Shown here: piece after piece, positions 52,718 through 61,548 of the stretch
How the letters are laid out: every line of letters begins with the position of its first letter
Position numbering within the stretch: position 1 is the stretch's first letter
Assembly: GCF_031846185.1 (NCBI RefSeq)
Contig: NZ_JAVRIF010000003.1
Location: 186,001-250,000 of the forward strand
Direction of reading: 5' to 3'
From: Thalassotalea_H castellviae
Lineage (GTDB): Bacteria > Pseudomonadota > Gammaproteobacteria > Enterobacterales > Alteromonadaceae
DNA: 64,000 nucleotides
Notes under the pieces: model-generated
Seen by the model: only the letters and a program-made list of their open reading frames with translations
The model's database searches: none
What the model was told of the DNA's origin: nothing
Made by a program: the position numbers and the translations under genes

Positions 52718-54013
52718 ATGGATATTTTAGTACAACATGGTTCAATATTAGTCATGCTCGCCGCTGTAGTCGGTTTTTTTATGGCTTGGGGTATTGGTGC
52801 AAATGACGTTGCAAATGCAATGGGCACCTCAGTTGGTTCAAAAGCATTAACAATTAAACAAGCGATTATTATCGCAATGATTTTCGAATTTGCAGGTGCA
52901 TATTTAGCGGGTGGAGAAGTAACTTCTACTATTCGTAAAGGCATTATCGATCCTGGTTTATTCGTTGATATTCCTGAATTACTAGTTTTCGGTATGATCT
53001 CGGCACTGTTTGCCGCGGCAACGTGGCTATTGGTTGCGTCAATATTAGGTTGGCCGGTTTCAACAACACATTCTATTGTCGGCGCTATCATTGGTTTTGC
53101 TGCAATTGGCATAAGCCCTGAAACGGTTGCTTGGGGAAAAGTCGGCGGTATTGTTGGTAGTTGGATTATTACACCGCTTATTTCAGGTGTTATTGCTTTT
53201 ATTATCTTTAATAGTGCTCAAAAACTTATTTTTGATACGGATAAACCTTTAGATCAAGCAAAACGTTATGTGCCTTTTTATATGTTTTTAGCGGGCTTTG
53301 TTTTATCGTTGGTAACTATTAAAAAAGGCTTGAAACATATAGGTTTAGAGAATGTAAACTTAGGTTTTTATAATTTTGAAATTAAAGGTGCTGGTGGTTA
53401 TTACTTAGCAATTCTTGTCGCCATCTTAGTCTCTTTGATTGGTAAATATTTCATTACTAAAATAAAGTTCGATGAAAAAGCCGATAAAAATACTCAATAT
53501 GGAAATGTTGAGAAAGTATTCGCTATATTAATGGTTGTTACCGCTTGTTGTATGGCTTTTGCCCATGGTTCAAATGATGTTGCAAACGCGATAGGTCCAT
53601 TAGCAGCCGTCGTAAGTATTGTTGATAATGGTGGCGAAATAGCGAAGAAAGCAAGCTTGGTTTGGTGGATATTACCTTTAGGTGGCTTAGGTATTGTTGC
53701 TGGTTTGGCTTTATTTGGTCATCGAGTAATCGCTACTATAGGGAATGGCATAACACATTTAACGCCAAGTCGAGGATTTGCGGCTGAGCTTGCAGCTGCT
53801 TGTACTGTGGTTATTTCCTCAGGCGCTGGTTTACCTATTTCAACGACACAAACCTTAGTTGGTGCTGTTTTAGGGGTAGGGATGGCGCGTGGTATTGCAG
53901 CAATTAATTTAGGTGTAGTACGAAATATTGTTATTTCTTGGGTAATCACTTTACCAGTAGGTGCTGGACTTTCAATTGTCTTCTTCTGGATAATGAAAGC
54001 GATATTTTCATAA
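52718..54013 (+). CDS. PitA-type low-affinity inorganic phosphate transporter
   Basis: 431-residue membrane transporter of the PiT (PHO4) family, moving phosphate as a metal-phosphate with protons or sodium. Two inverted repeats carry the signature GANDVANAMGTSVGSKALT (near residue 28) and GSNDVANAIGPLAAVV (near 287), and GWPVSTTHSIVGAIIGF / GLPISTTQTLVGAVLG are the matching halves. About ten hydrophobic helices. Constitutive-type companion to the Pst system encoded just upstream. Confidence 0.96.
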   Translation: MDILVQHGSILVMLAAVVGFFMAWGIGANDVANAMGTSVGSKALTIKQAIIIAMIFEFAGAYLAGGEVTSTIRKGIIDPGLFVDIPELLVFGMISALFAAATWLLVASILGWPVSTTHSIVGAIIGFAAIGISPETVAWGKVGGIVGSWIITPLISGVIAFIIFNSAQKLIFDTDKPLDQAKRYVPFYMFLAGFVLSLVTIKKGLKHIGLENVNLGFYNFEIKGAGGYYLAILVAILVSLIGKYFITKIKFDEKADKNTQYGNVEKVFAILMVVTACCMAFAHGSNDVANAIGPLAAVVSIVDNGGEIAKKASLVWWILPLGGLGIVAGLALFGHRVIATIGNGITHLTPSRGFAAELAAACTVVISSGAGLPISTTQTLVGAVLGVGMARGIAAINLGVVRNIVISWVITLPVGAGLSIVFFWIMKAIFS

Positions 54014-54034
54014 TCTTTTTTATGGAACTTAAAT

Positions 54035-54064
54035 GAAAAACCAGCAATTTTGCTGGTTTTTTTC
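54035..54064 (+). terminator. Rho-independent terminator of the pit operon
   Basis: A 10-bp stem AAAACCAGCA / TGCTGGTTTT with a 4-base loop and T7 run. Confidence 0.93.
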
Positions 54065-54098
54065 TGTTTTAAAATAGAGGAATGTTCAATTTTCTATT

Positions 54099-54836
54099 TT
54101 ATTTACCAAGTTTTTTCAGAACTTTTTTCATGTGTTCTTGAAAGCTTTTATCAAATTTAGATTTACCACAATTAAAACCTTCAACTGATTTAACCCCTTC
54201 AATACCGACTGCGGTTAAATCTCTTTCTATAGTGCATCGTCCGTCATCTCCTTTCGTGATAAGGATGTCACTACTGATTTGTTGACTGTTATTTTCTTTG
54301 ATTTCATCATCGTTTAATTGTTTCGTTGAATGCGGCACTAGGCTTGGCGTGCCATCTAAAATTGATGCTGACTTTTTTTGGCTATAACGATAACTTTCTT
54401 GCTCTATTATTTTGTTTTTTAGCTTGTTTTGCAGTTTATTCAGTTGGCCAAAGGCAGAAAAATTTCGTGGCAGTTGGCCGGTTTGACTGCTTTGAGAATT
54501 ATTATCAATGCTTTTTGCTGTTGTCTTTTCAGGTACTTTTTTTGGTAACTCTTCAAATTCAGTAGATTTTTCCGCTATGATGTTTTTTGGTATTTCTTCC
54601 TGAATAGTAACGCTTGGTTCAGTTTCTTTTTGCTCAGTAGCTTGAGTTTTACTGTCAGCTTTTTTCTGCTCTATGTTGCTTTCTTGCTGAGGTGGAACGT
54701 AGAGAAAGCTTTTGATGGCTTGAGGGGACGCTTTATGTGAAATCGACGGGACGGTTGTTGTTAAACTGAGCAAATAAAAAATAGCAATATGTACAAGCAG
54801 TGAGAATAATATTGTTTTGTAATATCCCTTTAGCAC
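54099..54836 (-). CDS. Membrane-anchored protein with TonB-like N-terminus
   Basis: 245 residues. A single N-terminal helix (ILFSLLVHIAIFYLLSLT) follows a short basic segment, as in TonB/TolA-type proteins. A long low-complexity Lys/Glu/Gln/Ser linker (~45-150) comes next, then a small C-terminal domain with two Cys (GRCTIERDLTAVG, GFNCGKSKFDKSF). The SLLVHI motif recalls TonB, but the usual Pro-rich stretch and TonB C-domain are not recognisable. Start is GTG 54836. Function unknown; it may connect inner membrane to an envelope partner. Confidence 0.72.
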   Translation of the reverse strand: MLKGYYKTILFSLLVHIAIFYLLSLTTTVPSISHKASPQAIKSFLYVPPQQESNIEQKKADSKTQATEQKETEPSVTIQEEIPKNIIAEKSTEFEELPKKVPEKTTAKSIDNNSQSSQTGQLPRNFSAFGQLNKLQNKLKNKIIEQESYRYSQKKSASILDGTPSLVPHSTKQLNDDEIKENNSQQISSDILITKGDDGRCTIERDLTAVGIEGVKSVEGFNCGKSKFDKSFQEHMKKVLKKLGK

Positions 54837-54913
54837 AACTATTTTTCCAAATGATGAAGCAATAACTTTCTGATGTTTGATAGACCATAGAAAGTATTAT
54901 TTGTTCAAATGAA

Positions 54914-55654
54914 TTAATTATTGTCTCTAATAGCTTGAATATCACCATTTTTTATAAGTTGATTTTGCATAAGAGAAAATTGTTCAATTTCATTAATAAA
55001 AGTGGATTTCTTTGAAAATGCAATATACCCATCTACAGATTTATTATATAAATAATCAGCGAGTTTAATTTTTTGTTTATAATCAACATGGTCAATCCAA
55101 GGCTTTACAGACTCTTCTCGTTCTAAGAACGTATCAATACGATCTTTTAACAGCATTTGTATTAATTGATTATAATTGACCACTTCTACCTTATTTAACG
55201 ATTGGTCACGATCAAAACGATCAAAGTAGGTTGCAGCCCTTAAGGTACCTATACGCAATTTTGCCAAATCTGAATAATTAGCAATATTTAGATCGCTGTC
55301 TTGACGGATATAAAACTGTAAAGGAAAGGTTTGTGTACTAATGGGTTGCTCTAAATAAGTTAAATATTGAAGTCTTTCAGTTGTCTTTCTAATGCCAATA
55401 ATAACGTCAGCTTGGCCATTTTCTAAAAAAGATAAACATCGTGCAAAGGGGCATTGAACAAATTTGACTTGCTTGTTTAACTTTTCCGCTAATAGGGTGA
55501 TAATTTTGACGTGAATGCCTGCAAATTCATCATCAATATAATAAGAATAAGGCGGTTCAATGTAGGTTGCCACAATAAGGGGGGCTTTATTTTCAGCAGA
55601 CGCTGAAAACGCGATGACGATTAAACACAGTCCCCTTATTAAAATATATTTCAC
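54914..55654 (-). CDS. Periplasmic solute-binding protein (SBP_bac_3 type)
   Basis: About 246 residues with a signal peptide (cleaved near FSASAEN). The fold family is that of amino-acid binding proteins: IVATYIEPPYSYYIDDEFAG opening, VIIGIRKTTERLQYLTYLEQ mid-domain and IGTLRAATYF at the second lobe. No permease or ATPase genes are adjacent, so it may be a stand-alone sensor or scavenger, as often seen in Alteromonadales. The frame opens at GTG 55666, but GTG 55654 has GGGAG five bases upstream. Confidence 0.85.
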   Translation of the reverse strand: MKYILIRGLCLIVIAFSASAENKAPLIVATYIEPPYSYYIDDEFAGIHVKIITLLAEKLNKQVKFVQCPFARCLSFLENGQADVIIGIRKTTERLQYLTYLEQPISTQTFPLQFYIRQDSDLNIANYSDLAKLRIGTLRAATYFDRFDRDQSLNKVEVVNYNQLIQMLLKDRIDTFLEREESVKPWIDHVDYKQKIKLADYLYNKSVDGYIAFSKKSTFINEIEQFSLMQNQLIKNGDIQAIRDNN

Positions 55655-55818
55655 TAAAGCTCCCACCTTTGCGTCTTGTCTAATACATTATAATTTAAAT
55701 TCAATAATCTGGCGAAACTATGTTGATTTAAGTCACTTCACTCGCCATTTTCTTCTATAATTAAAGCTGAACAATCATTTTATTACTGTGTTCTATCGTA
55801 TATTTTTCTGAGGTGTTT

Positions 55819-56196
55819 ATGGAATACGAATTTATTCATGATGCAATAACTGGTGGCGCTAAAGCCAAATTTTCATTAGAACATCAAATAGTAGGTCCTT
55901 GGTTAGAAATTGAATTAGGACAAAATACAGCTAAACTTGAAGAAATTTTGACTGCGATTGACCAAGTAGAGTCAGGAAAGTGCCAAGAAAAATTGATCAC
56001 CGGTCATGAGTATTCCTTGGTGGTAAATCAAGATGACGTTCATATTCAGGCAAATGCTTTACTCAATGGTGAGGCTAATTTGCCCGAAGAGTTTAGCGAA
56101 GATGGAATGAACTTTGATGGTCAAGATAGCTCCTCTTGTGGGGTTGAAGATTTCCGTACCTTGTTATTATCGTGGGCAAAATTTACTAAAATTTAA
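55819..56196 (+). CDS. yacL: YacL family protein (UPF0231)
   Basis: 125-residue acidic soluble protein. MEYEFIHDAITG, HEYSLVVNQDDVHIQAN and EDGMNFDGQDSSSCGVEDF match E. coli YacL (120 residues) along the chain. Start ATG 55819 has TGAGG six bases upstream; the frame opens two codons earlier at a GTG. In E. coli yacL follows acnB; here it lies about 26 kb away. Biochemical role unknown. Confidence 0.88.
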   Translation: MEYEFIHDAITGGAKAKFSLEHQIVGPWLEIELGQNTAKLEEILTAIDQVESGKCQEKLITGHEYSLVVNQDDVHIQANALLNGEANLPEEFSEDGMNFDGQDSSSCGVEDFRTLLLSWAKFTKI

Positions 56197-56291
56197 CGAG
56201 GATAAGCGGTTGTTTGTTATGTAACAACGCTGATACTGTTACGCTGGTTATAGTTGCCAAAAACCTATTAAACCAAAAAAGATTTAAGTTT

Positions 56292-57455
56292 ATGTTTATA
56301 AAAGCTAACCAATTGAGTTGTTTATTTTTAACAATGGCAGTGATTACTTGTAGCTTATTTGTTGGTTCAAGTTTTTCCTTCGATTCACATCCTTTAAATA
56401 CTTCTCGATTTTCTGAGCAATATCGATTAGTAGAAGTAAGTCATGGCTTTGATATTCCTTGGGCTATGGTGCAGTTGCCCAATCAGGATATTTTAGTTTC
56501 AGAACGTCGTGGTGAACTGCGCGTTATTCGCCAAGGGCAATTACTTAAACAACCGATCAGTGGCTTGCCGACTATAGACAATAATGGCCAAGGTGGTTTG
56601 TTAGATTTAGCCTTAGATCCTGATTTTGTTAACAACTCTTGGTTATATTTTACCTACGCAGATGGTTCCGGCCCTGGCAGAGGCAGTAATACAGCATTAA
56701 TGCGAGCTAAACTCAATATTGCAACCATGTCGTTATCTAATCAAACACGTTTATATAAAGGTAAAGTTAACGCTTCTAAAGGACAACATTACGGCAGTCG
56801 TATTGCTTTTGATCAAAAGGGCTATGTTTATTTTTCTATTGGTGACAGAGGGAGTCGAGATGAAAACCCTCAAAATTTAAATAATGATGGTGGAAAAATA
56901 TATCGTTTACATAAAGACGGAAAAATTCCTGCGGATAATCCGTTTTTGAATGACAAAGGGGAGAAATCTGCCGTATTTTCGTATGGCCATCGCAATCCTC
57001 AAGGCTTAGCGTTTGATAGTTCGACAGGAGTATTGTGGTCGCATGAACATGGCCCTAAAGGCGGTGATGAAATAAATGTCATTACTGCAGGGAAAAATTA
57101 CGGTTGGCCAGTTGTCAGTTATGGAGTGAACTATAGTGGTACTTCATTTACAGAATTAACTGAAAAGCAAGGTATGGAAAACCCTGTATTGTATTGGCTT
57201 CCTTCAATAGCACCGTCGGCAATGGTTTATGTTACTTCAGATAAATACCCAAAATTGAAAGGGAAGTTTTTATTAGGTTCAATGAAGTTTGGTTATATTG
57301 TTGCCGTGAGTATTAATGGCAAAACCGTAGACCAACAATACAAGTTATTCAATAACTTAGGGCGGGTACGCAGCTTGATGCAAGGGGTTGATGGTTTCAT
57401 TTATGTAGGATTAGACGGCGGAGGGATTAAAAAAATATTACCGATTAACTCTTAA
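56292..57455 (+). CDS. PQQ-type soluble aldose sugar dehydrogenase (YliI/GSDH family)
   Basis: About 387-residue exported six-bladed propeller enzyme. The signal peptide (LSCLFLTMAVITCSLFVGSS) is followed by family motifs SERRGELRVI, GQGGLLDLALDPDF (catalytic-region), GDRGSRDENPQNLNN, YGHRNPQGLAF, HEHGPKGGDEIN and GKNYGWPVVSYG. These match E. coli YliI, a PQQ-dependent aldose dehydrogenase. The frame extends upstream to 56214, but MFIKANQLS at 56292 begins a proper signal peptide; the ribosome site is weak. Cofactor genes are not in the window. Confidence 0.9.
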   Translation: MFIKANQLSCLFLTMAVITCSLFVGSSFSFDSHPLNTSRFSEQYRLVEVSHGFDIPWAMVQLPNQDILVSERRGELRVIRQGQLLKQPISGLPTIDNNGQGGLLDLALDPDFVNNSWLYFTYADGSGPGRGSNTALMRAKLNIATMSLSNQTRLYKGKVNASKGQHYGSRIAFDQKGYVYFSIGDRGSRDENPQNLNNDGGKIYRLHKDGKIPADNPFLNDKGEKSAVFSYGHRNPQGLAFDSSTGVLWSHEHGPKGGDEINVITAGKNYGWPVVSYGVNYSGTSFTELTEKQGMENPVLYWLPSIAPSAMVYVTSDKYPKLKGKFLLGSMKFGYIVAVSINGKTVDQQYKLFNNLGRVRSLMQGVDGFIYVGLDGGGIKKILPINS

Positions 57456-57562
57456 ACCTTGCTTGGCTAGTTTTACTCATAGCTCGACAAATTGACGAGC
57501 TAGTTTGTTCAGCTTAATTGTTTTTGCCTAATTCAGCGCTTCATTCGTTAAGAAATTACTCA

Positions 57563-58405
57563 TTAATCTTGAAAATCAGCACTGTCTTCAAGTAAATCTT
57601 GATAATCTTCTTCGTCGATATCTAATAAAGTAAAAATTGAATCTTGTAGGTAAGCCCAGTCAGATGCATCCCGAAAGTGCTTATGGTTATGAACAATATT
57701 TTCTGCCATTTTAAGGGTAGCAAAGTAATATTGTTCACTTTGATTGGTTAAGATATTTAGAAATGTTCGGTCATGATGACAGAGAATTAACTGACAAATA
57801 TCTTTTGGTAATCGCCATGATGAAGCAACATAATAACCTAATGTGGCATGATTAACTTGATAAATACTTTCCTCGATGGATGTTAATGTTTCACTAGGCG
57901 TTTTCATCGCATGTTCATAGGTTTCAGTGTAATCATCATATTTCATTGCCATGACAGGGATCCCGCAATCATGAAATAATCCGATGGAAAATAACTTATC
58001 TGAAGAAAGTGGCTGTTTAATTGATTTGCCAATAAAGACATTGGTATTAGCGATATTACTGGCATTTGTCCAAAATTCTTCTAAAGCAATCCCGCAGTCG
58101 TTTTGTTTAAAACTACGCTTGATTAATGTATTTGTCACTAATGAGAGAATACCGTTTACACCAATATAACGAGCGGCTTTGTGAATATCAGCAATTGAAC
58201 GGGCTAAACCATAGACGGGTGAGTTGATGGTTTTAAGTACCGTCGCAGAAACGGCAACATCCTGAGCGATAGTATCTGCTATCACATTAATATCTGGATC
58301 ATCCTCTGCCATAAGTGATTGTAATTTTAACAACAACTCAGGCTGTGCTGGCACTGAGAATCCGCGTCCGATATCTGCAATTACTTTGTCATCAATAGTT
58401 AGCAT
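57563..58405 (-). CDS. HDOD domain protein
   Basis: 280-residue cytoplasmic protein made of one HDOD domain (about residues 20-210), with VSATVLKTINSPVYGLARSI, IGLFHDCGIPVMAM and LGYYVASSWRLPKDICQLILCHH. The catalytic HD residues of true HD-GYP phosphodiesterases are not all present, as usual for HDOD. Such proteins act in signalling, often linked to cyclic-di-GMP or motility. Acidic C-terminus. No partner domain. Confidence 0.9.
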   Translation of the reverse strand: MLTIDDKVIADIGRGFSVPAQPELLLKLQSLMAEDDPDINVIADTIAQDVAVSATVLKTINSPVYGLARSIADIHKAARYIGVNGILSLVTNTLIKRSFKQNDCGIALEEFWTNASNIANTNVFIGKSIKQPLSSDKLFSIGLFHDCGIPVMAMKYDDYTETYEHAMKTPSETLTSIEESIYQVNHATLGYYVASSWRLPKDICQLILCHHDRTFLNILTNQSEQYYFATLKMAENIVHNHKHFRDASDWAYLQDSIFTLLDIDEEDYQDLLEDSADFQD

Positions 58406-58626
58406 TTTTAAGGGGTATTATTTTAAGTTTATTAACTTACTGGGAAAATCAATGTATTAACTATCGCTTAAATCTTGCCAACATACAATGATAACCGCTG
58501 TTTATCATTACCATAAGCTTATTTTAAAGCACTAGATTTTTACCGTTCGTATAAAGTAATAAGCTTGTTATTTACGTAAAATTGTTGAATAGTAAAATGG
58601 TTTATAATTCATAAAAAATTTTCTAT

Positions 58627-59715
58627 ATGTTAAAAAAATCAACAACTAACCGGTTTAAAAGTTATTTCGGTTTGCCATTTCTACTGGCAATCATGTTTAT
58701 GGGGATTGCTCAATCAGCATCAGCGACAATGTCGATTGATTTACCTCAATGGCAATATATCACAATGAAAGGCAGTCCTTCACTTCGTGGCAGCGCTATG
58801 ATTGATCATTCATACTGGGTAACTGGTAGCAATAATAGTATTTTTGTTAGCCAAGACGGAGGTAAGACATGGCAAAATAAATCTGTTGACTCAACCATGA
58901 AAACAGATTTTAGAGATATTGCTTTATTTGACTATCAAACTGCAATCATTATGGGGGTAGGCAATGGTCAATCTTCGATGTTATATAAAACAGTTGATGG
59001 GGGAGAAAATTGGCAGTTACTTTATCAAAATACTGATGAACAGGGCTTTTTTGATTCAATAGCTTTTTGGGATCACAATACAGGATTGTTACTTGGCGAT
59101 CCTGTTGATGGTTACTATGTGATTAAAAAAACGCTTGATGGTGGAAAAACATGGCGAAGAATAGCCAAACATAAGCTTCCGCCGATATTGGATAAAGAAG
59201 CTGCATTTGCTGCCAGTGGCAACACTTTGATTGTGGGAGAAAAGGGCAAAGCTTATTTTACCACTGGGGGATATTCAGCATCAGTTTATGTGAGCGAAGA
59301 CTTTGGTGAATCTTGGCAACGTCAGGCGGTGCCATTGTATCAAGAAACACAAACGGCAGGCGGCTACGGTTTAGCACTAAATCATAAACAAAAACCTTTT
59401 GTTTTAGGTGGAGATTATCTACAACGACCTAAACAATATGCCAATATGGCAAGCTTCGATAATAACGTTTGGGTTACAGTGAATTCAGGTGAAAATGGTT
59501 TAAGGACTGCCATGAGTTGCCAAGGTAATATTTGTATAACTACAGGTAAAACAGGGATTGATGTCTCTTTTACTGCGGGGCAACATTGGCAGGTTTATCC
59601 TGGTCAAAATACCACAGAAGGTGATAACGGCTTTTATACGATAACTTCGGATAAGTTTGTATTTCTTGCTGCTGGTGCTGATGGAAAAGTAGGGATTTTG
59701 TCGTTTCAACGTTAA
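58627..59715 (+). CDS. Exported BNR/Ycf48-like repeat protein
   Basis: 362 residues with a signal peptide (LLAIMFMGIAQSASAT). A propeller-like body carries at least four Asp-box (BNR) repeats: SQDGGKTWQN, TVDGGENWQL, TLDGGKTWRR and SEDFGESWQR. This is the pattern of the Ycf48/Hcf136 family and of sialidase-like propellers, but no sialidase catalytic residues are evident. In non-photosynthetic bacteria the role is unknown; folding help for membrane complexes is one possibility. Confidence 0.83.
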   Translation: MLKKSTTNRFKSYFGLPFLLAIMFMGIAQSASATMSIDLPQWQYITMKGSPSLRGSAMIDHSYWVTGSNNSIFVSQDGGKTWQNKSVDSTMKTDFRDIALFDYQTAIIMGVGNGQSSMLYKTVDGGENWQLLYQNTDEQGFFDSIAFWDHNTGLLLGDPVDGYYVIKKTLDGGKTWRRIAKHKLPPILDKEAAFAASGNTLIVGEKGKAYFTTGGYSASVYVSEDFGESWQRQAVPLYQETQTAGGYGLALNHKQKPFVLGGDYLQRPKQYANMASFDNNVWVTVNSGENGLRTAMSCQGNICITTGKTGIDVSFTAGQHWQVYPGQNTTEGDNGFYTITSDKFVFLAAGADGKVGILSFQR

Positions 59716-59734
59716 TAAAAAACAAATGTTAAAA

Positions 59735-59767
59735 TAAAAAACGCTAGAAAGTTACTTACTAGCGTTC
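59735..59767 (-). terminator. Terminator of the PEP-CTERM metalloprotease gene
   Basis: Stem AACGCTAG / CTAGCGTT with an 11-base loop; on the minus strand it is followed by a T run. It lies 37 bases past the minus-strand stop and also just after the plus-strand BNR gene. Confidence 0.8.
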
Positions 59768-59803
59768 CATATTTAAATGCTATTTTATTAAAAATAGTTT
59801 TTA

Positions 59804-60922
59804 TTATTTTATTTTTCTGCGACGTGATGCTACTAAACCTAACGTCGCTAAACCAAATAATGCGATTGTTGAAGGTTCTGGAACCGTTGCGGTACGTAAA
59901 TCCCAACCAATAACATCAAATGCCAATAAATCGTAACCAGTGACATCTACAAATTCACCTGGTGCCGCGGTTGGATCTAATGCGCCAATATCCAAATGAT
60001 CTTTCCAATGACTTGCTTGATTGCCATCACCCGTAACTATGCCGGTAGACATTGGTGCTAAGTTTGTTGCGCCACCATCAATCGAGAAATAGCTATTTCC
60101 TCCCGCTCGAAAATCTTTAACGCCCGCACTTACTTGATAGCTTTCCTCTGAGTAACGGAATAAGTCTAAAGTAGCGGCAATCGCATAGTTATCTAAATCG
60201 AAAGCATAATCTGAGTTTGGATCGTTATCGTTATATCTATCATATACATCCACACCACTTACAAATCCTAATGCATGGCCAATCTCATGGATTGCTACGC
60301 CAACAAAATCCCATTTATCCGAATCAATACCGTCAGAAGGGTCAAAATCAAATGCAAAAGTGTTACTAAAGACAATATAAGCATCAGAGTTTGAGAAAGG
60401 ATTGCCAAAAAGATCGGTTGTGAAACCTAATGCCTTAGCATTTGCTTGGGTCATATCTAAAAAAAAGTTATCGTTAGAGCCGTCTGCATCATGCTCTGTG
60501 ATATCATTGCCATTAATATCTTGCTCAGTATCTAAAAAAGTCATCCCGCACATTGGTTCACCTTGTGGGGCACATTGTAGGTTATTAGTGGCAATTTGAT
60601 CTCCTACAGATGTAGCATCGTCAATCATTTTATAGGCAGTATCGTGGTACGATTGCAGCGAATATGTTGAACTAGTACCACCTAAAGTGGTTTCTCCAAG
60701 AGAATCAAAGGCAATTGTTAAATTAACAGTCACACTGTCGGTAAACATACTTTCCCAAAATGATGCTGCTTGCTGGAAGCCAGCTAAGGCTTGTTGCCCT
60801 TTGGTGTCAGCAAATTGACTAGGCTCATAGTCTAAAGCAATGGTAGTCGCATTAGCCGTGGAAGTTGCTAACATTGCGCTTAAAACTGCGCCGGTAAGTA
60901 ATGAAGTTTTTGACGTAAACAT
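59804..60922 (-). CDS. PEP-CTERM secreted zinc metalloprotease (NF038122-like)
   Basis: 372-residue secreted metzincin-like protease. It has a signal peptide (LLTGAVLSAMLATSTANA) and a zinc site HEIGHALGFVSGVD at residues 212-225 (His212, Glu213, His216, Asp225 as third ligand candidate). Asp-rich loops probably bind calcium. The C-terminal PEP-CTERM sorting signal (VPEPSTIALFGLATLGLVA then RRRK) is at residues 347-372. That tail is cut by an exosortase, which is not in this window. Likely an extracellular or biofilm-associated protease. Its promoter faces the 60923-61548 gap. Confidence 0.92.
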   Translation of the reverse strand: MFTSKTSLLTGAVLSAMLATSTANATTIALDYEPSQFADTKGQQALAGFQQAASFWESMFTDSVTVNLTIAFDSLGETTLGGTSSTYSLQSYHDTAYKMIDDATSVGDQIATNNLQCAPQGEPMCGMTFLDTEQDINGNDITEHDADGSNDNFFLDMTQANAKALGFTTDLFGNPFSNSDAYIVFSNTFAFDFDPSDGIDSDKWDFVGVAIHEIGHALGFVSGVDVYDRYNDNDPNSDYAFDLDNYAIAATLDLFRYSEESYQVSAGVKDFRAGGNSYFSIDGGATNLAPMSTGIVTGDGNQASHWKDHLDIGALDPTAAPGEFVDVTGYDLLAFDVIGWDLRTATVPEPSTIALFGLATLGLVASRRRKIK

Positions 60923-61548
60923 ATATCGTATCTCTAAAGTTATTATTTTGATTATTACGGTCTGAAAATGTTAATTTTTTGTTAAGGTAGATGTATGCGA
61001 TTTTTGTTCCAACATATTTTATTCTTTAAAAACAGGTTGTTAGCATGATGTTGAAATATTGGATTTTAATGTTGTAAAAAAACTCGACACTTAATTGTGA
61101 TATTTCAGTTACATGTAGAATGCTTTTTATATTCGTTTAACTCAATATCTATAGGTTTTATCGGTTATTTATTCTTTGTTGGTAGTAAAAAGTGAAGAAT
61201 ACATACCACTAATAGAAAATGAACTAAAATTGGCGTAATAATCCAGTAAGAATATTGCGCTAACAAGTCAGCTAAAAACTCATAGGTAGATCTCCTGATA
61301 CAATTCCAGAAATTGCTCAAATATAATTTAGGAAAAATTGTTTCCTAAGCTTACTAATGTTTGATCTTGGATAATTTTGGAATCGGAATTTTGCGAGATA
61401 AAAATGAAGGTTCAGTGTCTCTATGTGAAGCATTAAAAGTCACATTGTCGGATACCAACATGAGTTTGTCGGTTAAGTGTATGAGACAGAGTAAGAAATA
61501 AAGTATGATTTGTTTATCTTTATAATTTTGAAAAAATTAAATTCAATT
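60923..61548. other. Long intergenic region before the propeller sensor
   Basis: 626 AT-rich bases with no confident gene. Contents seen are the metalloprotease promoter side at left, a possible broken small membrane ORF on the minus strand (61158-61285, listed separately), and a hairpin TTAGGAAA-AATTG-TTTCCTAA at 61328-61348 without a T run. A plus-strand open frame of about 43 codons ends at the TAA near 61499 and has only a TTG start and no ribosome site; it may be chance or a gene remnant. The gap looks like decayed accessory DNA. Confidence 0.5.
61158..61285 (-). pseudogene. Possible frameshifted small membrane protein ORF
   Basis: An AGGAG ribosome site (61294-61298) lies 8 bases before ATG 61285, but the frame stops after ATG AGT TTT. 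If the T5 run had one more T, the frame would read on for 42 residues through one strong hydrophobic helix (YWIITPILVHFLLVVCIFF) to a basic end and TAA. This suggests a small membrane protein gene inactivated at a homopolymer, a slippage site, or chance in AT-rich DNA. Confidence 0.3.

Noticed and set aside
57480..57502. Inverted repeat TAGCTCG / CGAGCTA after the sugar dehydrogenase gene
   Set aside because: Stem of 7 bp without a proper T run; may be a weak terminator, but the support is too thin to list it.
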